Source of the DNA: Spinacia oleracea
Lineage: Eukaryota; Streptophyta; Magnoliopsida; Caryophyllales; Amaranthaceae
Length of the DNA: 64,000 bases
Assembly: GCF_020520425.1 (NCBI RefSeq)
Contig: NC_079487.1
Span: forward strand, 125,448,385-125,512,384
Direction: 5' to 3'
The translations under genes and the position numbers were made by a program. Below are positions 1 to 11,037 of the stretch, one piece after another; position 1 is the stretch's first letter, and each line of letters begins with the position of its first letter. A model generated the notes under the pieces. The model saw nothing but the letters and a program-made list of their open reading frames with translations, was not told the DNA's origin and did not search any database.

Positions 1-1420
1 CCGAGAAAAAAAAAGAACAATTCCCTTGAATAAAAGAACAATCCCCTTGAACAAAATAACATTAAAGGCTCTGTTCTTTTCAGCTATGTTTTCGCGTTTT
101 TATTTGATTCGCTGTTATTTTGCGATATATATTCTTCTGGGTTTTATGTTTTGAATTCAAACTGTGAAGAGCAGAGAGAAAATGTGAACTAGGTTTTCTT
201 AAATGGTTTTTAGAGAGAGAAAGTAATGCAAATTCTCAAAAATCGTTGATTTTTCTCCTTCAACATCAAATTAAATTGATTCTTCTTCTTCAAATCTGAA
301 TGTTGCAGGTGATAATCAGATTTTGGGATGTAATTTTTCAATTTTGTAATAATAAATTGTATGTTTTGATGATTTTGATTTTGTAATAATCGTATTTTTG
401 ATGAATTTGACTATTTTGATGATTTTGATTTTGTAATGGTTGTGTTTTGATGAATTTGATGATTTTAATGAATCAAATTATGTAATAACACGCTGATTTC
501 GTTGAAATTGTTGCTTTTGAAGATTTTGATTATGTAATTACGATTTTTTTTCCCCAGAAAAGAACAGTTTAACGTATTTAAAGAACATATGCTCGTATTA
601 AAAGAACACTTTCATTATAGTAGAAAAATAGACCATTCGACTTGTTCTTTTAGTCTCTATATTTGTTCTTTTAGTCTTTTCATTTGTTCTTTTTATAATA
701 CGCTATTAAAAATAACAATTTTTTTCCTTATGCACTCTTTAACAAAAATAACAAAATAACACGTGCACAGTTCTCATTATGCACTCTTTAAGAATTTTTT
801 CTTTCTCCTTCTCTTTTCTTCTTTGATTCTACTTCCTATTGTTTCATTTTCTATTTTTCAGCAACTATATATATAATAATTATACTTATGAATCATAACC
901 ATTAGTCATGCTAAAATTTTAGAAATACATTTTAGAGAGAGAAAGAGGAGAGGATTCATATTCTCTCAACATAAGAGAGATTTTTTGAGAGAGGAAGAGT
1001 GAGATGGTGAGGAAAGAGTAAAAAATACATTTTCTCCTTATTCTCTTTTTAAAATTCTTTCTAAATGTTTGTCGTTTGTTGAAAATGAGTGAATTAAGAA
1101 AAACACTAGTTCAATTTGGCTAGTTTTCGAAGCAATAGATATTTTTCGAGTATTGAGATCAGTTTTTGAAGATTTATTAAAAGATATTGATGCTCTTGAT
1201 AAATGTTGATCAAGTGTTTAAGGTACGTTTCCTTGTTCTTTCCTCTAATGTTCTTTTCAAATTGTAATGTTTTTTTCACAACTTTACTTTTACTGTGTCA
1301 TCAACATAGTTTGTTCTTTTATATCAACGTACATAGATTGTTAAAAAAGAACATCTGAACTTAACTGAACTTATCTGAACTTATTTTTCCTGAAATAAGT
1401 GAAAATAAGGTGAACAGAAC
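1..1420 (-). mobile_element. GAACA-rich MULE-like element, second copy, cut by window edge
   Basis: This stretch matches, in reverse orientation, the interior of the element at 15242-17609. Shared landmarks are the opening TCCGAGAAAAAAAAGAACA-like tract, the segment near 165-330 (a run of TTCTTCTTC followed by AAATCTGAAT and GATAATCAGATTTT), the GAGAGAAAGAGGAGAG block near 930-955, and the ACACTAGTTCAATTTGGCTA block near 1105. The short word AAAGAACA or its complement recurs throughout. The terminal inverted repeat on the left lies outside the window, and the other end is not recognisable near 1420. There it gives way to a CTGAACTTAT-rich repeat common elsewhere in the window. Confidence 0.55.
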
Positions 1421-1551
1421 ATGGCCTGACTCCTAATAAAATACGGCCGGAAATGATAGTTGTGAATCATAATAAAATACGAAGGGAGTAGTAAATAACA
1501 ATAATATTTCCATAAAAGTACGTAGTTAATATAGAAAGAAGTGGAAATAAG

Positions 1552-1817
1552 GTGAACAGAGTCTGGCAGGTACCTTGGGAAATTAGTGGCCTCATTGAGG
1601 ATACATCGGCGGACCTAGCCAAGGTCGAATGTTTTAGGATCAACCATTGTTACCGGGAATCTAATCAAGCGGCGTATTTTATGGCGGCAAAAGGAACTTC
1701 TTGTAATTCTATGTCGTTGTGGTTTTCGTCTTTTGACCATTCCCTTTCCCTCATCATCCGTAAGGATGCTTTAGGTTGGCCCATTCAAAAGGTTTAACCT
1801 GGTTTTTCTTTCCTTAT

Positions 1818-1856
<39 letters not shown>

Positions 1857-1860
1857 CATG
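1552..1860 (+). mobile_element. LINE 3' end with RNase H-like C-terminus
   Basis: The 1552-1797 frame encodes the C-terminal half of a plant non-LTR (L1-type) RNase H-like domain. The recognisable element is CYRESNQAAYFMAAKG, the usual 'YREANxxADxLAxxG' helix, followed by a short tail and stop. The copy is 5'-truncated and runs into a TA microsatellite (about 1819-1851). A related remnant with the same ending lies at 4540-4715. Confidence 0.6.
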
Positions 1861-2199
1861 TATTTTTTAAGATAGTTAATAAAAAAAAGTGGTATAAATA
1901 CCAAAATTTCCAATTTTTAGCTCGAAATTTGAAAATGACCACTTGTTAATCGAACTCCAGTGTGATATCATTCAACCTATTTCTCTTACCTTTTTAATGA
2001 CCATGACTAACACTCTTTGTTTCGTAATTTCAGAGCCACTAACTCACTAAGTACTTACTTACCTCGGAGATGCAAAAAACCATTGCATCATCAAGGCCTC
2101 TGCCAAGCACGCCCTGAGATCCATAGATCAATTAAAATGTATTAACTTATTCTTTAACATAGTTACTTTTTTTTGTTTGATAGATGAGAAAAAAATATA

Positions 2200-2926
2200 T
2201 TAAGAGACCTTACACGCGAGAAGAATTCCTAAGTAACCCACATTTACAATTGAAAGTAAGTGATTATTATTACAAGAATGAATATACATAGATTTTGTAA
2301 TTAAATGTCCTACATTAGCTATCAAATCTGCATCTCTGTTTGCTTCATTGTAGTCATGCTGGATATGAACCGTAGTGAAATGACGAAGTGGAAACTTAAT
2401 GTCATTGATATTCAGTCTTCCATGAACCGCAGTGAAATTATAGAGTGGAACTTCCATGGAATGTTCCAGATACCTTTAAGTGCATTGATAACCAAAAGAT
2501 TGTTGCCTTCAATATGATATTATTGATCTTGAGTCAAATCACCTCTTGAAGTCCTTTATGAAGAGCCATTGCTTCTGTCATAAAAATTTGAGTGGTGTCG
2601 AGGTTGAAAGTGATTGCTAAATAGGTTTTGTTCGTACTATCTCTAATGATAATGCATGTTGCCACGACGGTTAACTTGTATGAACAGTCGAACTTGAATT
2701 CAAAGGCGCTCGGTGGAGGCAGAAACCACCTCACCATTATAGGTGGGGAGGTGGTTGGTGGAGAAGGATGAGGATGGTGGTGAGAATTGATGCTACCTCT
2801 TAGTTGTTGGTTGTCGAGAAGGAGACGAAACACCTTTCCACACACAGTTACGTAAGATTGAATTTTTGTATTAATTATACGGTTCTTATACATTTCCTTA
2901 TTAATAAATGTAAAATTGCATCTCAA
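2200..2926 (-). mobile_element. RNase H-like LINE remnant, minus strand
   Basis: Two minus-strand frames carry the two halves of an RNase H-like (RVT_3) domain. 2534-2926 ends with a strand-helix segment (ACIIIRDSTNKTYLAITF ... TEAMALHKGLQEVI), and 2200-2457 carries HDYNEANRDADLIANVGH. The order on the minus strand is N-terminal half then C-terminal half, in different frames, so this is a decayed non-LTR retrotransposon end and not a host gene. Confidence 0.55.
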
Positions 2927-3344
2927 AGACTCAAACTTTGTACTATATGCTTATTATATTTTATCGAATGGAGAATCAATAAGTATCACATTGATATAAT
3001 AACAATAAATACAACTTGATCTACTACCTTATACGGAATATAAACTCCAAGATTACATGTACACTCAAATAAATACGAGCATGTGTAGACTATTTTATTA
3101 ATGAATTAGTTTTACCTTCAAATAAAAGAAAGTCTAAGTACGAGAATAAATCTATGATTTGTACAAGGATGTTTACTTCGATTACAAACTTCCCTTTCTA
3201 CTATGTTTTGCCTTCCAAGTCTCTCTACTCTTTTTAATTGCTCCTTAAGCTACTCAATTTCCCTCTAATTTCTTCTTACGTCTTTTTATATTATTATTTT
3301 TAAAACATCTTCACATAACTCTCTCACTCTATATTCTAGCTTCT

Positions 3345-3352
3345 TATAAATA
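3345..3352 (+). promoter_or_regulatory. TATA box of the germin-like gene
   Basis: A perfect TATAAATA lies 60 bp before the germin-like start codon. It follows a CT-rich stretch typical of plant core promoters, in a spacer with no other gene on this strand. Confidence 0.55.
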
Positions 3353-3411
3353 TGATGTTCTCCAAAACTCAGAACAAAATAACCTCTTTCCAATTCCAAA
3401 CACCTTAAACC

Positions 3412-4074
3412 ATGAATTACAATCTTAACCTTAAACTCATTTTAATCATTCCTTTGTTATTAGGCTTGGTCCGACCCGATCCGGAACCACTTCAAGATTA
3501 TTGCATTGCCGACACAACGGCCCAACACTCTCTCTTCATGAATGGGCAACCTTGCTTGAATCCGGAACTAGCAAGCCCAACCCACTTTTCAACCTCGGCT
3601 TTATCAAAACCCGGTAACACAAGCGGGAACGCCTATGGATTTAGTGTGATCCTTACCACTAACCAAAACCTCCCGGGTCACCGTACCCAAGGCCTATCCA
3701 TGGCCCGAGTTGATATCGCCCCTGATGGGCTGGTCCCACCGCACGCCCACCCACGGGCGTCGGAGGTGACCACTTGCATCAAGGGGGATATCTTAGTGGG
3801 CTTTGTCGACACTACGAATACGATGTATACACAACGATTGAGGCCCGGTGAGTCATTTGTTTTCCCAAAGGGGCTGATCCATTTTCTTTACAATGTGGAT
3901 CAAAGAAGCCCAGCATTGGCTATTTCTGGGCTTAGTAGTGAAAACCCAGGAACCCAAGTGGTTCCAATTGCTACGTTTACTTCTAAGCCAACTATGCCAG
4001 ATATAGTGTTGGAAAAGGCTTTTAAAATTGATGGACAAGAAGTGGCTCGAATCAGAAATCACCTCAAAGGTTAA
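3412..4074 (+). CDS. germin-like protein
   Basis: A 220-residue secreted cupin. Residues 1-20 form a hydrophobic signal peptide. C31 and C48 match the conserved N-terminal disulphide pair of germins. Germin box 1 is PPHAHPRASE, giving metal ligands H111, H113 and E118; box 2 is FPKGLIHF, giving the last ligand H157. N69-T-S is a possible glycosylation site. Family members are apoplastic, usually oligomeric manganese proteins; some have superoxide dismutase or oxalate oxidase activity, and the substrate cannot be told here. Length is normal for the family (about 210-230). The reading frame is a single exon from the first in-frame ATG, 60 bp after a TATA box. The box-1 context is slightly unusual (GLVPPHAHP, then KGDILVGF where GELLVGF is common). 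It sits just upstream of two UGT genes on the same strand, but nothing shows a shared function. Confidence 0.93.
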   Translation: MNYNLNLKLILIIPLLLGLVRPDPEPLQDYCIADTTAQHSLFMNGQPCLNPELASPTHFSTSALSKPGNTSGNAYGFSVILTTNQNLPGHRTQGLSMARVDIAPDGLVPPHAHPRASEVTTCIKGDILVGFVDTTNTMYTQRLRPGESFVFPKGLIHFLYNVDQRSPALAISGLSSENPGTQVVPIATFTSKPTMPDIVLEKAFKIDGQEVARIRNHLKG

Positions 4075-4539
4075 TCACAATTCGTGTAATTAATTTGTAT
4101 AATTAATTATCTCATGTAATTAATTACTCAATTAAATATATTTTGAGAGGTTTGATTTTTCCTTTGCTCTTAATCGTTTTTCAAAAGTAAAGAATGACTA
4201 ATTTACGAATTAATGACATGTATTGTCGTGGCCCTATCTTCCTTGCATTTTGTTATACTCCATATGTCATAGGAAGACATGAATAAGGTGTAACCTCACC
4301 GTAAACAAGCTCATATATTCAATTATTCATGTGGATATAGCATTTGAGTGGAGAATATGAGGTGCACCAAGTGCATAATCAACAAAACCCTACTATTTAT
4401 ACTCTGTTTCATATGAATGTTGAAACCAATCACCGTTGTACGTTGACCTTTCTTAACCAAACTTAACTCTTTTTTTTTTGGTTCATTTTTAATCAACAAA
4501 ACCTTATTATTTATCAAATTTGGATTCATTTTCTGCAAT

Positions 4540-4715
4540 TTATCGTTATCGGAAAGCAAATCAAGTTGTGGATTTTCTGGCAGCTAAATGAAGCTCCTAT
4601 TATGTCGTTATGGTTTTCGTCATCTGATCATTACTTCTTCTCGCTCATCATCTAAAAGAATGAGTTATGTTTTCACTCTTAAATGAGTTAACCTTGTTTT
4701 TTCCTTATATATAAA
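4540..4715 (+). mobile_element. LINE 3' remnant (RNase H tail)
   Basis: Reading near 4546-4590 gives RYRKANQVVDFLAAK, the same helix as at 1552-1797. It is followed by SLWFSSSDH-like residues and then the same TTTTTTCCTTATATA tail. It is a second, more decayed 3' end of the same LINE family in the same orientation, and the two bracket the germin-like gene. Confidence 0.5.
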
Positions 4716-4802
4716 AAACAACTGAGTATGTTAGTACAACATAAGGATCCATAATGAGAAATCGCCAATACTTTTAAAACACCAAAAATCTCACAACAAT
4801 TG

Positions 4803-4990
4803 TATGAATGAGGTGTTGGCCTAATAATTAATATTGATTGTGTATGTATGAGATCCCAAGTTCAAATCTTCCTCTTCCCATTTGCAATTTATAATATCCA
4901 TGCATGTGTCTCATATGCAAATATGCAGCAAAACAACAACAACAAGAACAACAATAAAAACAAAAAAAAACAATTTGAAAAAAAAGGGTG
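4803..4990 (+). mobile_element. possible tRNA-derived SINE
   Basis: TTGGCCTAATAATTAA resembles a pol III A box and AAGTTCAAATC a B box about 45 bp later. The unit ends in an A-rich tail of AAC and AAAA runs near 4928-4985. I could not find a convincing target-site duplication. Confidence 0.35.
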
Positions 4991-5198
4991 ACAAATGGAT
5001 GGAGCATGCATTCATACATCTTAATTACTGCCTCCTAATTTAATTTCCAACATGCAAATAAAAGACATGCAAACCAGTAGGCCACAATACAAGCATCACA
5101 AAATACAGATACGATAATATATATACATCGATCAAGTATGTAATTAATTAACATGAACCGAAACAGATTGAGCTCTTACAGTACATTAAGCCAAAAAT

Positions 5199-6578
5199 AT
5201 GAGTGAAAGACAGTTAAAAGTATTGATGTACCCATGGTTAGCCATGGGCCATATAACTCCATATTTTCATCTTGCTAACAAACTTGCCCAAAGAGGCCAT
5301 ATGGTCACAATCTTGATCCCTAACAAAGCCAAGTTTTTGGTTCAATCTTCAAACCACCATCCATCAAATATAACCCTCCATACAATCACCATCCCTCATG
5401 TTCATCCACTCCCTCCGGGGACGGAAACCGCCTCGGACATTCCCTTCCACCTTCAAACCCACCTCGCCACCGCTCAAGATCTCACCCGTCCTCAATTTGA
5501 GTCTATCCTTGATACATTCCAACCTCACCTTGTCTTTTATGACTTCACCTACTGGGTCCCGGAGGCAGTATCTGCCTCCGGGTCTCAGGCCAAATGTGTG
5601 GCTTACTATATAGTCTCTGCCGCGGCCTTAGCCTTTAGGATGGTCCCATTTCGGGACCCACCAAAGGGTAAGGCCGCGGTCAATGATGATGACCCGTGCG
5701 TAGCTTGTGCTCCGCCTGGGTATCCATCGACCACGATTATCCTCAAGCCAAAGAGAATGCTAGGTTTGTACGTACCATTCGGCGAAGGGGTTACATTCTA
5801 CCAACGGATCACCACCTCGCTCAAGTGTAGCGACGCCATTGCTATGAAGACATGCCGAGAGATAGAAGGCAAGTATTGTGACTACTTGTCAAGCCAGTAT
5901 AATAAGCCCGTCCTACTCTCGGGCCTAGACCTTCCCAAGCCCGATGAGTTGGAGCTGAAGGCCTGTTGGGCCGAGTGGCTGAACAAATTTCACCCTGGGT
6001 CGGTTATATTCTGCGCCTTCGGGAGTCAAGTCATGCTTGACTTGTCTCAATTCCAAGAGCTATTACTCGGGTTTGAAATGACAAAACTACCCTTCTTAGT
6101 CGCATTCAAGCCCCCCACGGGGTGCGCAACCGTAGAGGAAGCGTTCCCCGAGGGGTTTGTGGATAGAGTCAGGGAGTTCGGGTTAGTGACGGGTGAGTGG
6201 GTTCAACAACCTCAAATACTCGCGCACCCGTCGGTCGGGTGCTTCGTGAGCCATTGTGGATCCGGTAGTATATGGGAGTCTATGTTGAGTAAAAACCAGA
6301 TGGTGTTGATACCACAGTTGCAAGATCAAGTTTTGTTTACTAAAATATTTACAAAGGAGTTGAAAGTGGCTGTTGAGGTACAAAGAGGAGAGGATGAGTT
6401 GTGGGTGTCAAAGGAGAGTTTGTGTAAAGCTGTCAAATCTGTGATGGATGATAATTCTGAAATTGGTGGTTTGGTCAAGAAGAATCATGAATTTTGGAGG
6501 CACAAATTAGTCCAACCTCAGTTTATGAGTGGTTATATTGATCATTTCATCAAGGATTTGCATGCACTTGTTAATTAA
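5199..6578 (+). CDS. group A UDP-glycosyltransferase (UGT79/91-like), copy 1
   Basis: A 459-residue cytosolic GT1-family enzyme. H18 in the N-terminal GHITP motif and D115 in VFYDFTYW fit the catalytic His-Asp dyad. The 44-residue PSPG donor box runs W334-Q377 (WVQQPQILAHPSVGC ... PQLQDQ) and ends in Q, usually linked to UDP-glucose-type donors. The FRDPP and GYPS segments and the short length are typical of the UGT79/UGT91 group, whose members mostly add a second sugar onto flavonoid or triterpenoid glycosides. The acceptor here is unknown. It is intronless, with the start chosen at the first ATG, which aligns exactly with its neighbour. The second copy lies 2.9 kb downstream on the same strand with the same length and near-identical C-terminal half. 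In the PSPG box, HCGSGSIWE has S where group A enzymes usually have F. Confidence 0.93.
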   Translation: MSERQLKVLMYPWLAMGHITPYFHLANKLAQRGHMVTILIPNKAKFLVQSSNHHPSNITLHTITIPHVHPLPPGTETASDIPFHLQTHLATAQDLTRPQFESILDTFQPHLVFYDFTYWVPEAVSASGSQAKCVAYYIVSAAALAFRMVPFRDPPKGKAAVNDDDPCVACAPPGYPSTTIILKPKRMLGLYVPFGEGVTFYQRITTSLKCSDAIAMKTCREIEGKYCDYLSSQYNKPVLLSGLDLPKPDELELKACWAEWLNKFHPGSVIFCAFGSQVMLDLSQFQELLLGFEMTKLPFLVAFKPPTGCATVEEAFPEGFVDRVREFGLVTGEWVQQPQILAHPSVGCFVSHCGSGSIWESMLSKNQMVLIPQLQDQVLFTKIFTKELKVAVEVQRGEDELWVSKESLCKAVKSVMDDNSEIGGLVKKNHEFWRHKLVQPQFMSGYIDHFIKDLHALVN

Positions 6579-6685
6579 GAGGAATTTTGAGATGTTATAT
6601 ATACTGGCTCGGTCTAGCTAGGCCCAATATGAGGTTTAATTTGACATTTTTATTATGTCACAAAGTCATCTTCTTATTAAGGCTA

Positions 6686-7211
6686 TAATGGCAACGGGTA
6701 GGATCTGGAGCGGATCCTCTAGGATTAAGATCCAGATCCGTATCCGTTTTTTAGGCAAGGATTCAGATCCTATCCGGATCCGCTGGGTAATGAAATTGAG
6801 GATCCAGATCCTATAGATCCTAACTTATTTTTTTATCAAACGACCCTAATTTTCATTTTAACCTTAAAACATAATCTAATAACTTCAATAACAACGCTAT
6901 TTGTCCATACAAGCATTCACTAAAATTAAATTTTACAAATCAAACATAAATAATATTAAAAGTTCAACAAACTTCAATAATGCTACAATTCTTAAGTCTT
7001 TATTTTTATATTTTAATTTTTTTTTTATAAAAACGGGTAAACGGGTCCGGATCCGTGTAATGACTTAGGACCCGATCCAGATCCGTTTTTAAAACCAAGG
7101 ATCCAAATCCTACCCGGATCCATCGGGTCCAAAAATTGAGGATCCAGATCCATTGAAAACGGATTGGGATCCACGGATCCGGGTCGGGTCCATTACCCAC
7201 TGCCATCCCTA
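6686..7211. mobile_element. hAT-like non-autonomous element (GGCAACGGGT ends)
   Basis: The left end reads AATGGCAACGGGTAGGATC and the right end CATTACCCACTGCCATCCCTA, imperfect inverted ends. The interior is full of GGATCC/GATCCAGATCC sub-repeats. It belongs with the element at 32177-32916, whose ends are cleaner. Flanks GGCTAT and GCTATC suggest a decayed target duplication. The minus-strand open frame here is a by-product of the repeats. Confidence 0.55.
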
Positions 7212-7379
7212 GCTATCACTGATTCACTAGTGTATGGCTGTTTCTTAGCTTGTAATGTAATAAATGACGGGAAAATTAAACTTTGTGTAATTTGACTAGG
7301 AGAGTAACATAACAATGTCCATAGCTAAGCAATCTAAGATTCTAATCCCAAACATGTACATCTAATCCCCACGCATGGT

Positions 7380-7560
7380 GTTACTAAGGCCAGATTATTT
7401 CTTTTTAAGTAAAAGGCCCTATTGGGCCAAAACCAATCCTAGGCTATCCTGGCATGGATATAGCAACTAGACATTTTGAGAGCAAGGGAAGATAATGAAT
7501 TCTCCTCCCCCTGATAGTGGGAATTGAACCTCCAACTAAGAAAGGTGAATATCTTTTTAT
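7380..7560 (-). mobile_element. possible tRNA-derived SINE, minus strand
   Basis: On the minus strand GGAGGTTCAATTCCCAC resembles a pol III B box. It is followed by a GGGGGAGGAG stretch and, further on, GGCCCAATAGGGCC before an A-rich end. There is no clear A box or target duplication, so this is tentative. Confidence 0.3.
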
Positions 7561-7828
7561 TAGGTCAAATTTTACTTGATAAATCATTTTTCAAAATAGG
7601 TTCAGTTGTGAAAGAACTAAAACATGATTTGTCCAGATTAAGTATTAGACTTATGTTAAGGCAGGATCTGACTTGAGTATCATCCCCAATACTTTAGCCA
7701 CTTAAAATTGTTGTCTTTCATAATATTAACTTATTTAATGACTAATAAGTTAGGATAAGTGATAGTAATCCGTATTAATATGTTCATAATAGTATAATAT
7801 AGTTAAATTTAGGAAAAATAAGAACACG

Positions 7829-8248
7829 TCTATACATAGTATTTAGAAAAGGATAATCATAGATAGTTAGATGACACGTGTCACACCCATTTTTCTCCCA
7901 TAAATTTATTTTTTGTTTTTTAATTTTTCTTTTTGTTGTTTGTTATACGAAGCACTCCGTATTTTACATCTTCAACACTACTTTATCTTCCTCATTCAAC
8001 ACTAATTTTAACATCATTTAATTCATATATTCATTCAACATCTTCTAATCCATCTCTCTCTTTAACGCTCAATTTTAATTCACCATCTAATTTATATATT
8101 TTTCTTAACTTTCAAATTAATTTCATCTATATATAATAAAATCATATATTCCCACTAAAATCACAAACCATCAATAGAATTAGCAGTTTAAAAGACGGAT
8201 TAACAACACTATATAATTAACCCGTTCATTAAACGGGTCAAAAGCTAG
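7829..8248 (+). mobile_element. short non-autonomous Helitron
   Basis: It opens with TCTATACATAGTATTTAGAA, very close to the usual plant Helitron 5' end. It closes with a stem-loop (ACCCGTT...AACGGGT) 6 bases before CTAG, followed by T, as at Helitron 3' ends. About 420 bp, no coding content. The interior contains an ACACGTGT palindrome near the 5' end. Confidence 0.65.
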
Positions 8249-8659
8249 TAAATATCAAAACCCACGTCGGATATATAGTTAAAATCCATAAAAACAAAAG
8301 TAAATTAGCAATGGTGACATCTTAGCTTGCATTACATTGCGTGGCAAGGAGAGAGCCATAGAAGTTCGATCATGACCCGCAATATGCACATTAATTTAGT
8401 CGCCCCACCTCTAAATACTTTGAGCAAAATTATTAATCGGAACAAATATTACATACTAAGTTAAAAAAAATGGTTAACTGACTTAAGTTGTATTCTATTC
8501 ACCTGATTTTAATTAACTTAGTTTTCTAAATTCATATTACTCCATATTTAAAGTTATGATATTTATTCTTCTTAAAAAAGTAAAAATAAAGCGAATAGAA
8601 CAAAGTCTTAACTAGCTATGTTCGACATAAGGAAAAGGAAAACATCTTAATTATTTTAC

Positions 8660-8987
8660 CACAAATTCTTATTTACAAGGGGTGTACAATAAATATTGTA
8701 CACCATTGTAAAAGTTAACCCAAAATGTTTAAAAGTTAAGCTTATATATGTAAAAGTTATCTATTTTTTAGTAATAAATTTTTTCGTTTTAGTAAAAGTT
8801 ATTTCTTCAAAATAACTAATAACGTATAATATTAATCATTTAACCCTTTAAAATGCTTATCTATCAACTTTTTATTTACTAATATAAAAGTTATTCAAAA
8901 TTAGGTTAAAGTTACAAAAAAAATGGGTAAAAATTATATTGGTGTACAATAAATTTATTGTACACCTTGTGCGCGCAAGACCTTTTG
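8660..8987 (+). mobile_element. MULE-type MITE with perfect 9-bp TSD, copy A
   Basis: The 328-bp unit is bounded by a perfect 9-bp direct repeat TTATTTTAC (8651-8659 and 8988-8996). It carries palindromic GTGTACAATAAATATTGTAC near one end and GGTGTACAATAAATTTATTG near the other. The same unit lies in reverse at 23739-24062, with its own different 9-bp repeat. The 9-bp duplication size points to Mutator-type mobilisation. Confidence 0.75.
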
Positions 8988-9451
8988 TTATTTTACTGGT
9001 TAAGGCCTTTGGGGGCTCAAATGTTCACTTCATTAGTTAATTACTCCAATCCTTTCGGCCAGATTCTAGTTTGTCCTTTAACACCTCATAATTAAACATA
9101 TACTTCGTATACGACACAATTTGTAACATGAGATACATATTAATAGGAAGTCTTCAACAGCAAAATAAAACCATATTAATAGGAGTATTAGTACGTACGT
9201 TAATTAATCCCTCCATTCACAGATCGTTTTATCTTGAAAAGAGGTTTTTGTTTACCTATTCACAAGAGGTTAGTTGTAGATTGTAATTGATGGTCCTACA
9301 CTCCAAATGAATTCATAATTCTTACCAAGAAAAGTACAGTTACTGCTACTACTTATTACAGAGTGGTAGGTAGGAGGTATATATGTAATATGGATCGAGT
9401 ACCATGGATTGAAACAGAGGCATTTCTTTCATTTTTTAAAAAAAATTAAAA

Positions 9452-10834
9452 ATGAGTGAGAAACAGTTAAGAGTAGTGATGTATCCATGGTTTGCCATAG
9501 GGCATGCAACACCATTTCTTCACCTTGCTAACAAACTTGCTGAAAAAGGCCACATTGTCACTCTTTTACTCCCTAACAAAGCCAAGCTTTTGTTACAATC
9601 TTCAAATCTCTATCCAACCCTTTTAAACGTTCAAACCATCGTCGTCCCCCACGTCGATCCACTCCCACCGGGCACGGAAACTCTTTCCGATATCCCCTCC
9701 AACCTCGAAACTCACCTCGCCACCGCTTTAGACCTTTTTCGTCCTGATTTTGAGTCTATCCTTAATAAACTCCAACCTAACCTCGTGATCTACGACTTTG
9801 CCTATTGGGTCCCAGAGGCCGTGTTGGCCTCTGGGTCCAAGGCCAAATGTGTGGTCTATTGTGTAACCTATGCCTCAATCCTGGCCTTAGAAATGGTCCC
9901 ATTTCGGGACCCACCTAAGGACAGGCCCGTGGTCGCAGAGGATCCATGTGTTGCATGTAGTACTCCCCCCGGCTACCCTTCGAACATGGTCATGCCGTTT
10001 GAGGACAAGAATAGGATCTTCTTGCACTCACCATATGGAGAGGGGGTCACCTTTCACCACCGTGTCTCCACCGCAATCAAGTGTTCCGACGCTATTGCGA
10101 TCAAGACATCTAGAGAGATAGAAGGCAAGTATTGCGACTACTTATCTAGCCAGTACAACAACAAGCCCGTCCTTACGGTCCTAGACATGCCCGAACCTAA
10201 GGAAGTAGCCCTAGAAGCCCGTTGGGCCGAGTGGTTGGACAAGTTCACAAAAGCGTCGGTCATATTTTGTGCCTTCGGGAGTCAAGTCATTCTTGAGGTG
10301 GCCCAATTTCAAGAAATCCTCCTCGGGTTTGAAATGACAAATTTACCCTTCTTAGTCGCGTTCAAGCCCCCCACAGGGTGCGCAACCGTAGAGGAAGCGT
10401 TTCCCAAGGGGTTTGTTAATAGAGTTGGGGAGCGAGGGGTGGTGACTGGTGAGTGGGTTCAACAACCTCAAATACTGGCGCACCCGTCGGTCGGGTGCTT
10501 CGTGAGCCATTGTGGGTCCGGTAGTATATGGGAGTCAATGTTGAGTAAGAATCAGATAGTGTTGATCCCACAATTACCGGATCAAAAGTTATTTAGTAAA
10601 ATAATAGCTGAGGAAGTACAAGTTGGTGTACAAGTGGAAAGAGGTGAAGATGGATCGTGGGTTTCAAAAGAGAGTTTGTGTAATGCCGTTAAATCTGTTA
10701 TGGATGAGGAAAGTGTGGTTGGTAAATTGGTCAAGAAAAACCATCAAATTTGGAGGCAGAAATTAGTAGATCCGGGATATATGCGTGATAATATTGATGG
10801 TTTCATCAAGAATTTGCAAGCCCTTGTCGGTTGA
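9452..10834 (+). CDS. group A UDP-glycosyltransferase (UGT79/91-like), copy 2
   Basis: A 460-residue tandem paralogue of the gene at 5199-6578. Catalytic H18 and D115 (VIYDFAYW) are kept, and the PSPG box is W335-Q378, again with HCGSGSIWE. Differences concentrate in residues 50-75 and 155-205, the acceptor-facing half, while residues about 285-365 are nearly identical. It is intronless, and the start aligns with copy 1. As a group A enzyme it probably transfers a sugar to an existing sugar on a small-molecule glycoside in the cytosol. The precise substrate is not deducible. The 2.9-kb spacer from copy 1 is filled by a hAT-like element, a Helitron and a MITE, so the duplication is not very recent or its spacer has been heavily invaded since. 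Both copies look functional. Confidence 0.93.
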   Translation: MSEKQLRVVMYPWFAIGHATPFLHLANKLAEKGHIVTLLLPNKAKLLLQSSNLYPTLLNVQTIVVPHVDPLPPGTETLSDIPSNLETHLATALDLFRPDFESILNKLQPNLVIYDFAYWVPEAVLASGSKAKCVVYCVTYASILALEMVPFRDPPKDRPVVAEDPCVACSTPPGYPSNMVMPFEDKNRIFLHSPYGEGVTFHHRVSTAIKCSDAIAIKTSREIEGKYCDYLSSQYNNKPVLTVLDMPEPKEVALEARWAEWLDKFTKASVIFCAFGSQVILEVAQFQEILLGFEMTNLPFLVAFKPPTGCATVEEAFPKGFVNRVGERGVVTGEWVQQPQILAHPSVGCFVSHCGSGSIWESMLSKNQIVLIPQLPDQKLFSKIIAEEVQVGVQVERGEDGSWVSKESLCNAVKSVMDEESVVGKLVKKNHQIWRQKLVDPGYMRDNIDGFIKNLQALVG

Positions 10835-11037
10835 ATTTTATTTTAATTTTTAATTGTTAGCTCTCATTAATAGAATTCAGCAATCTATATCTTTAAGGAT
10901 AATCTTGTTTTTTTTTTCTTTTTTTTCTTTTATGAGAATAAGGGATAATACTGTTAATTGTACCTTATTATGGCTATTTTAAGTTGATGAATAAAAACAA
11001 GATTTGTTTATTAGCAATTCCTAAATACTACAACGTA

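Noticed and set aside
5199-10834. Assignment of the UGT pair to betalain cyclo-DOPA 5-O-glucosyltransferase
   Set aside because: That enzyme belongs to a related group, but I see no residue pattern that ties these two to it rather than to flavonoid or saponin sugar-branching enzymes.
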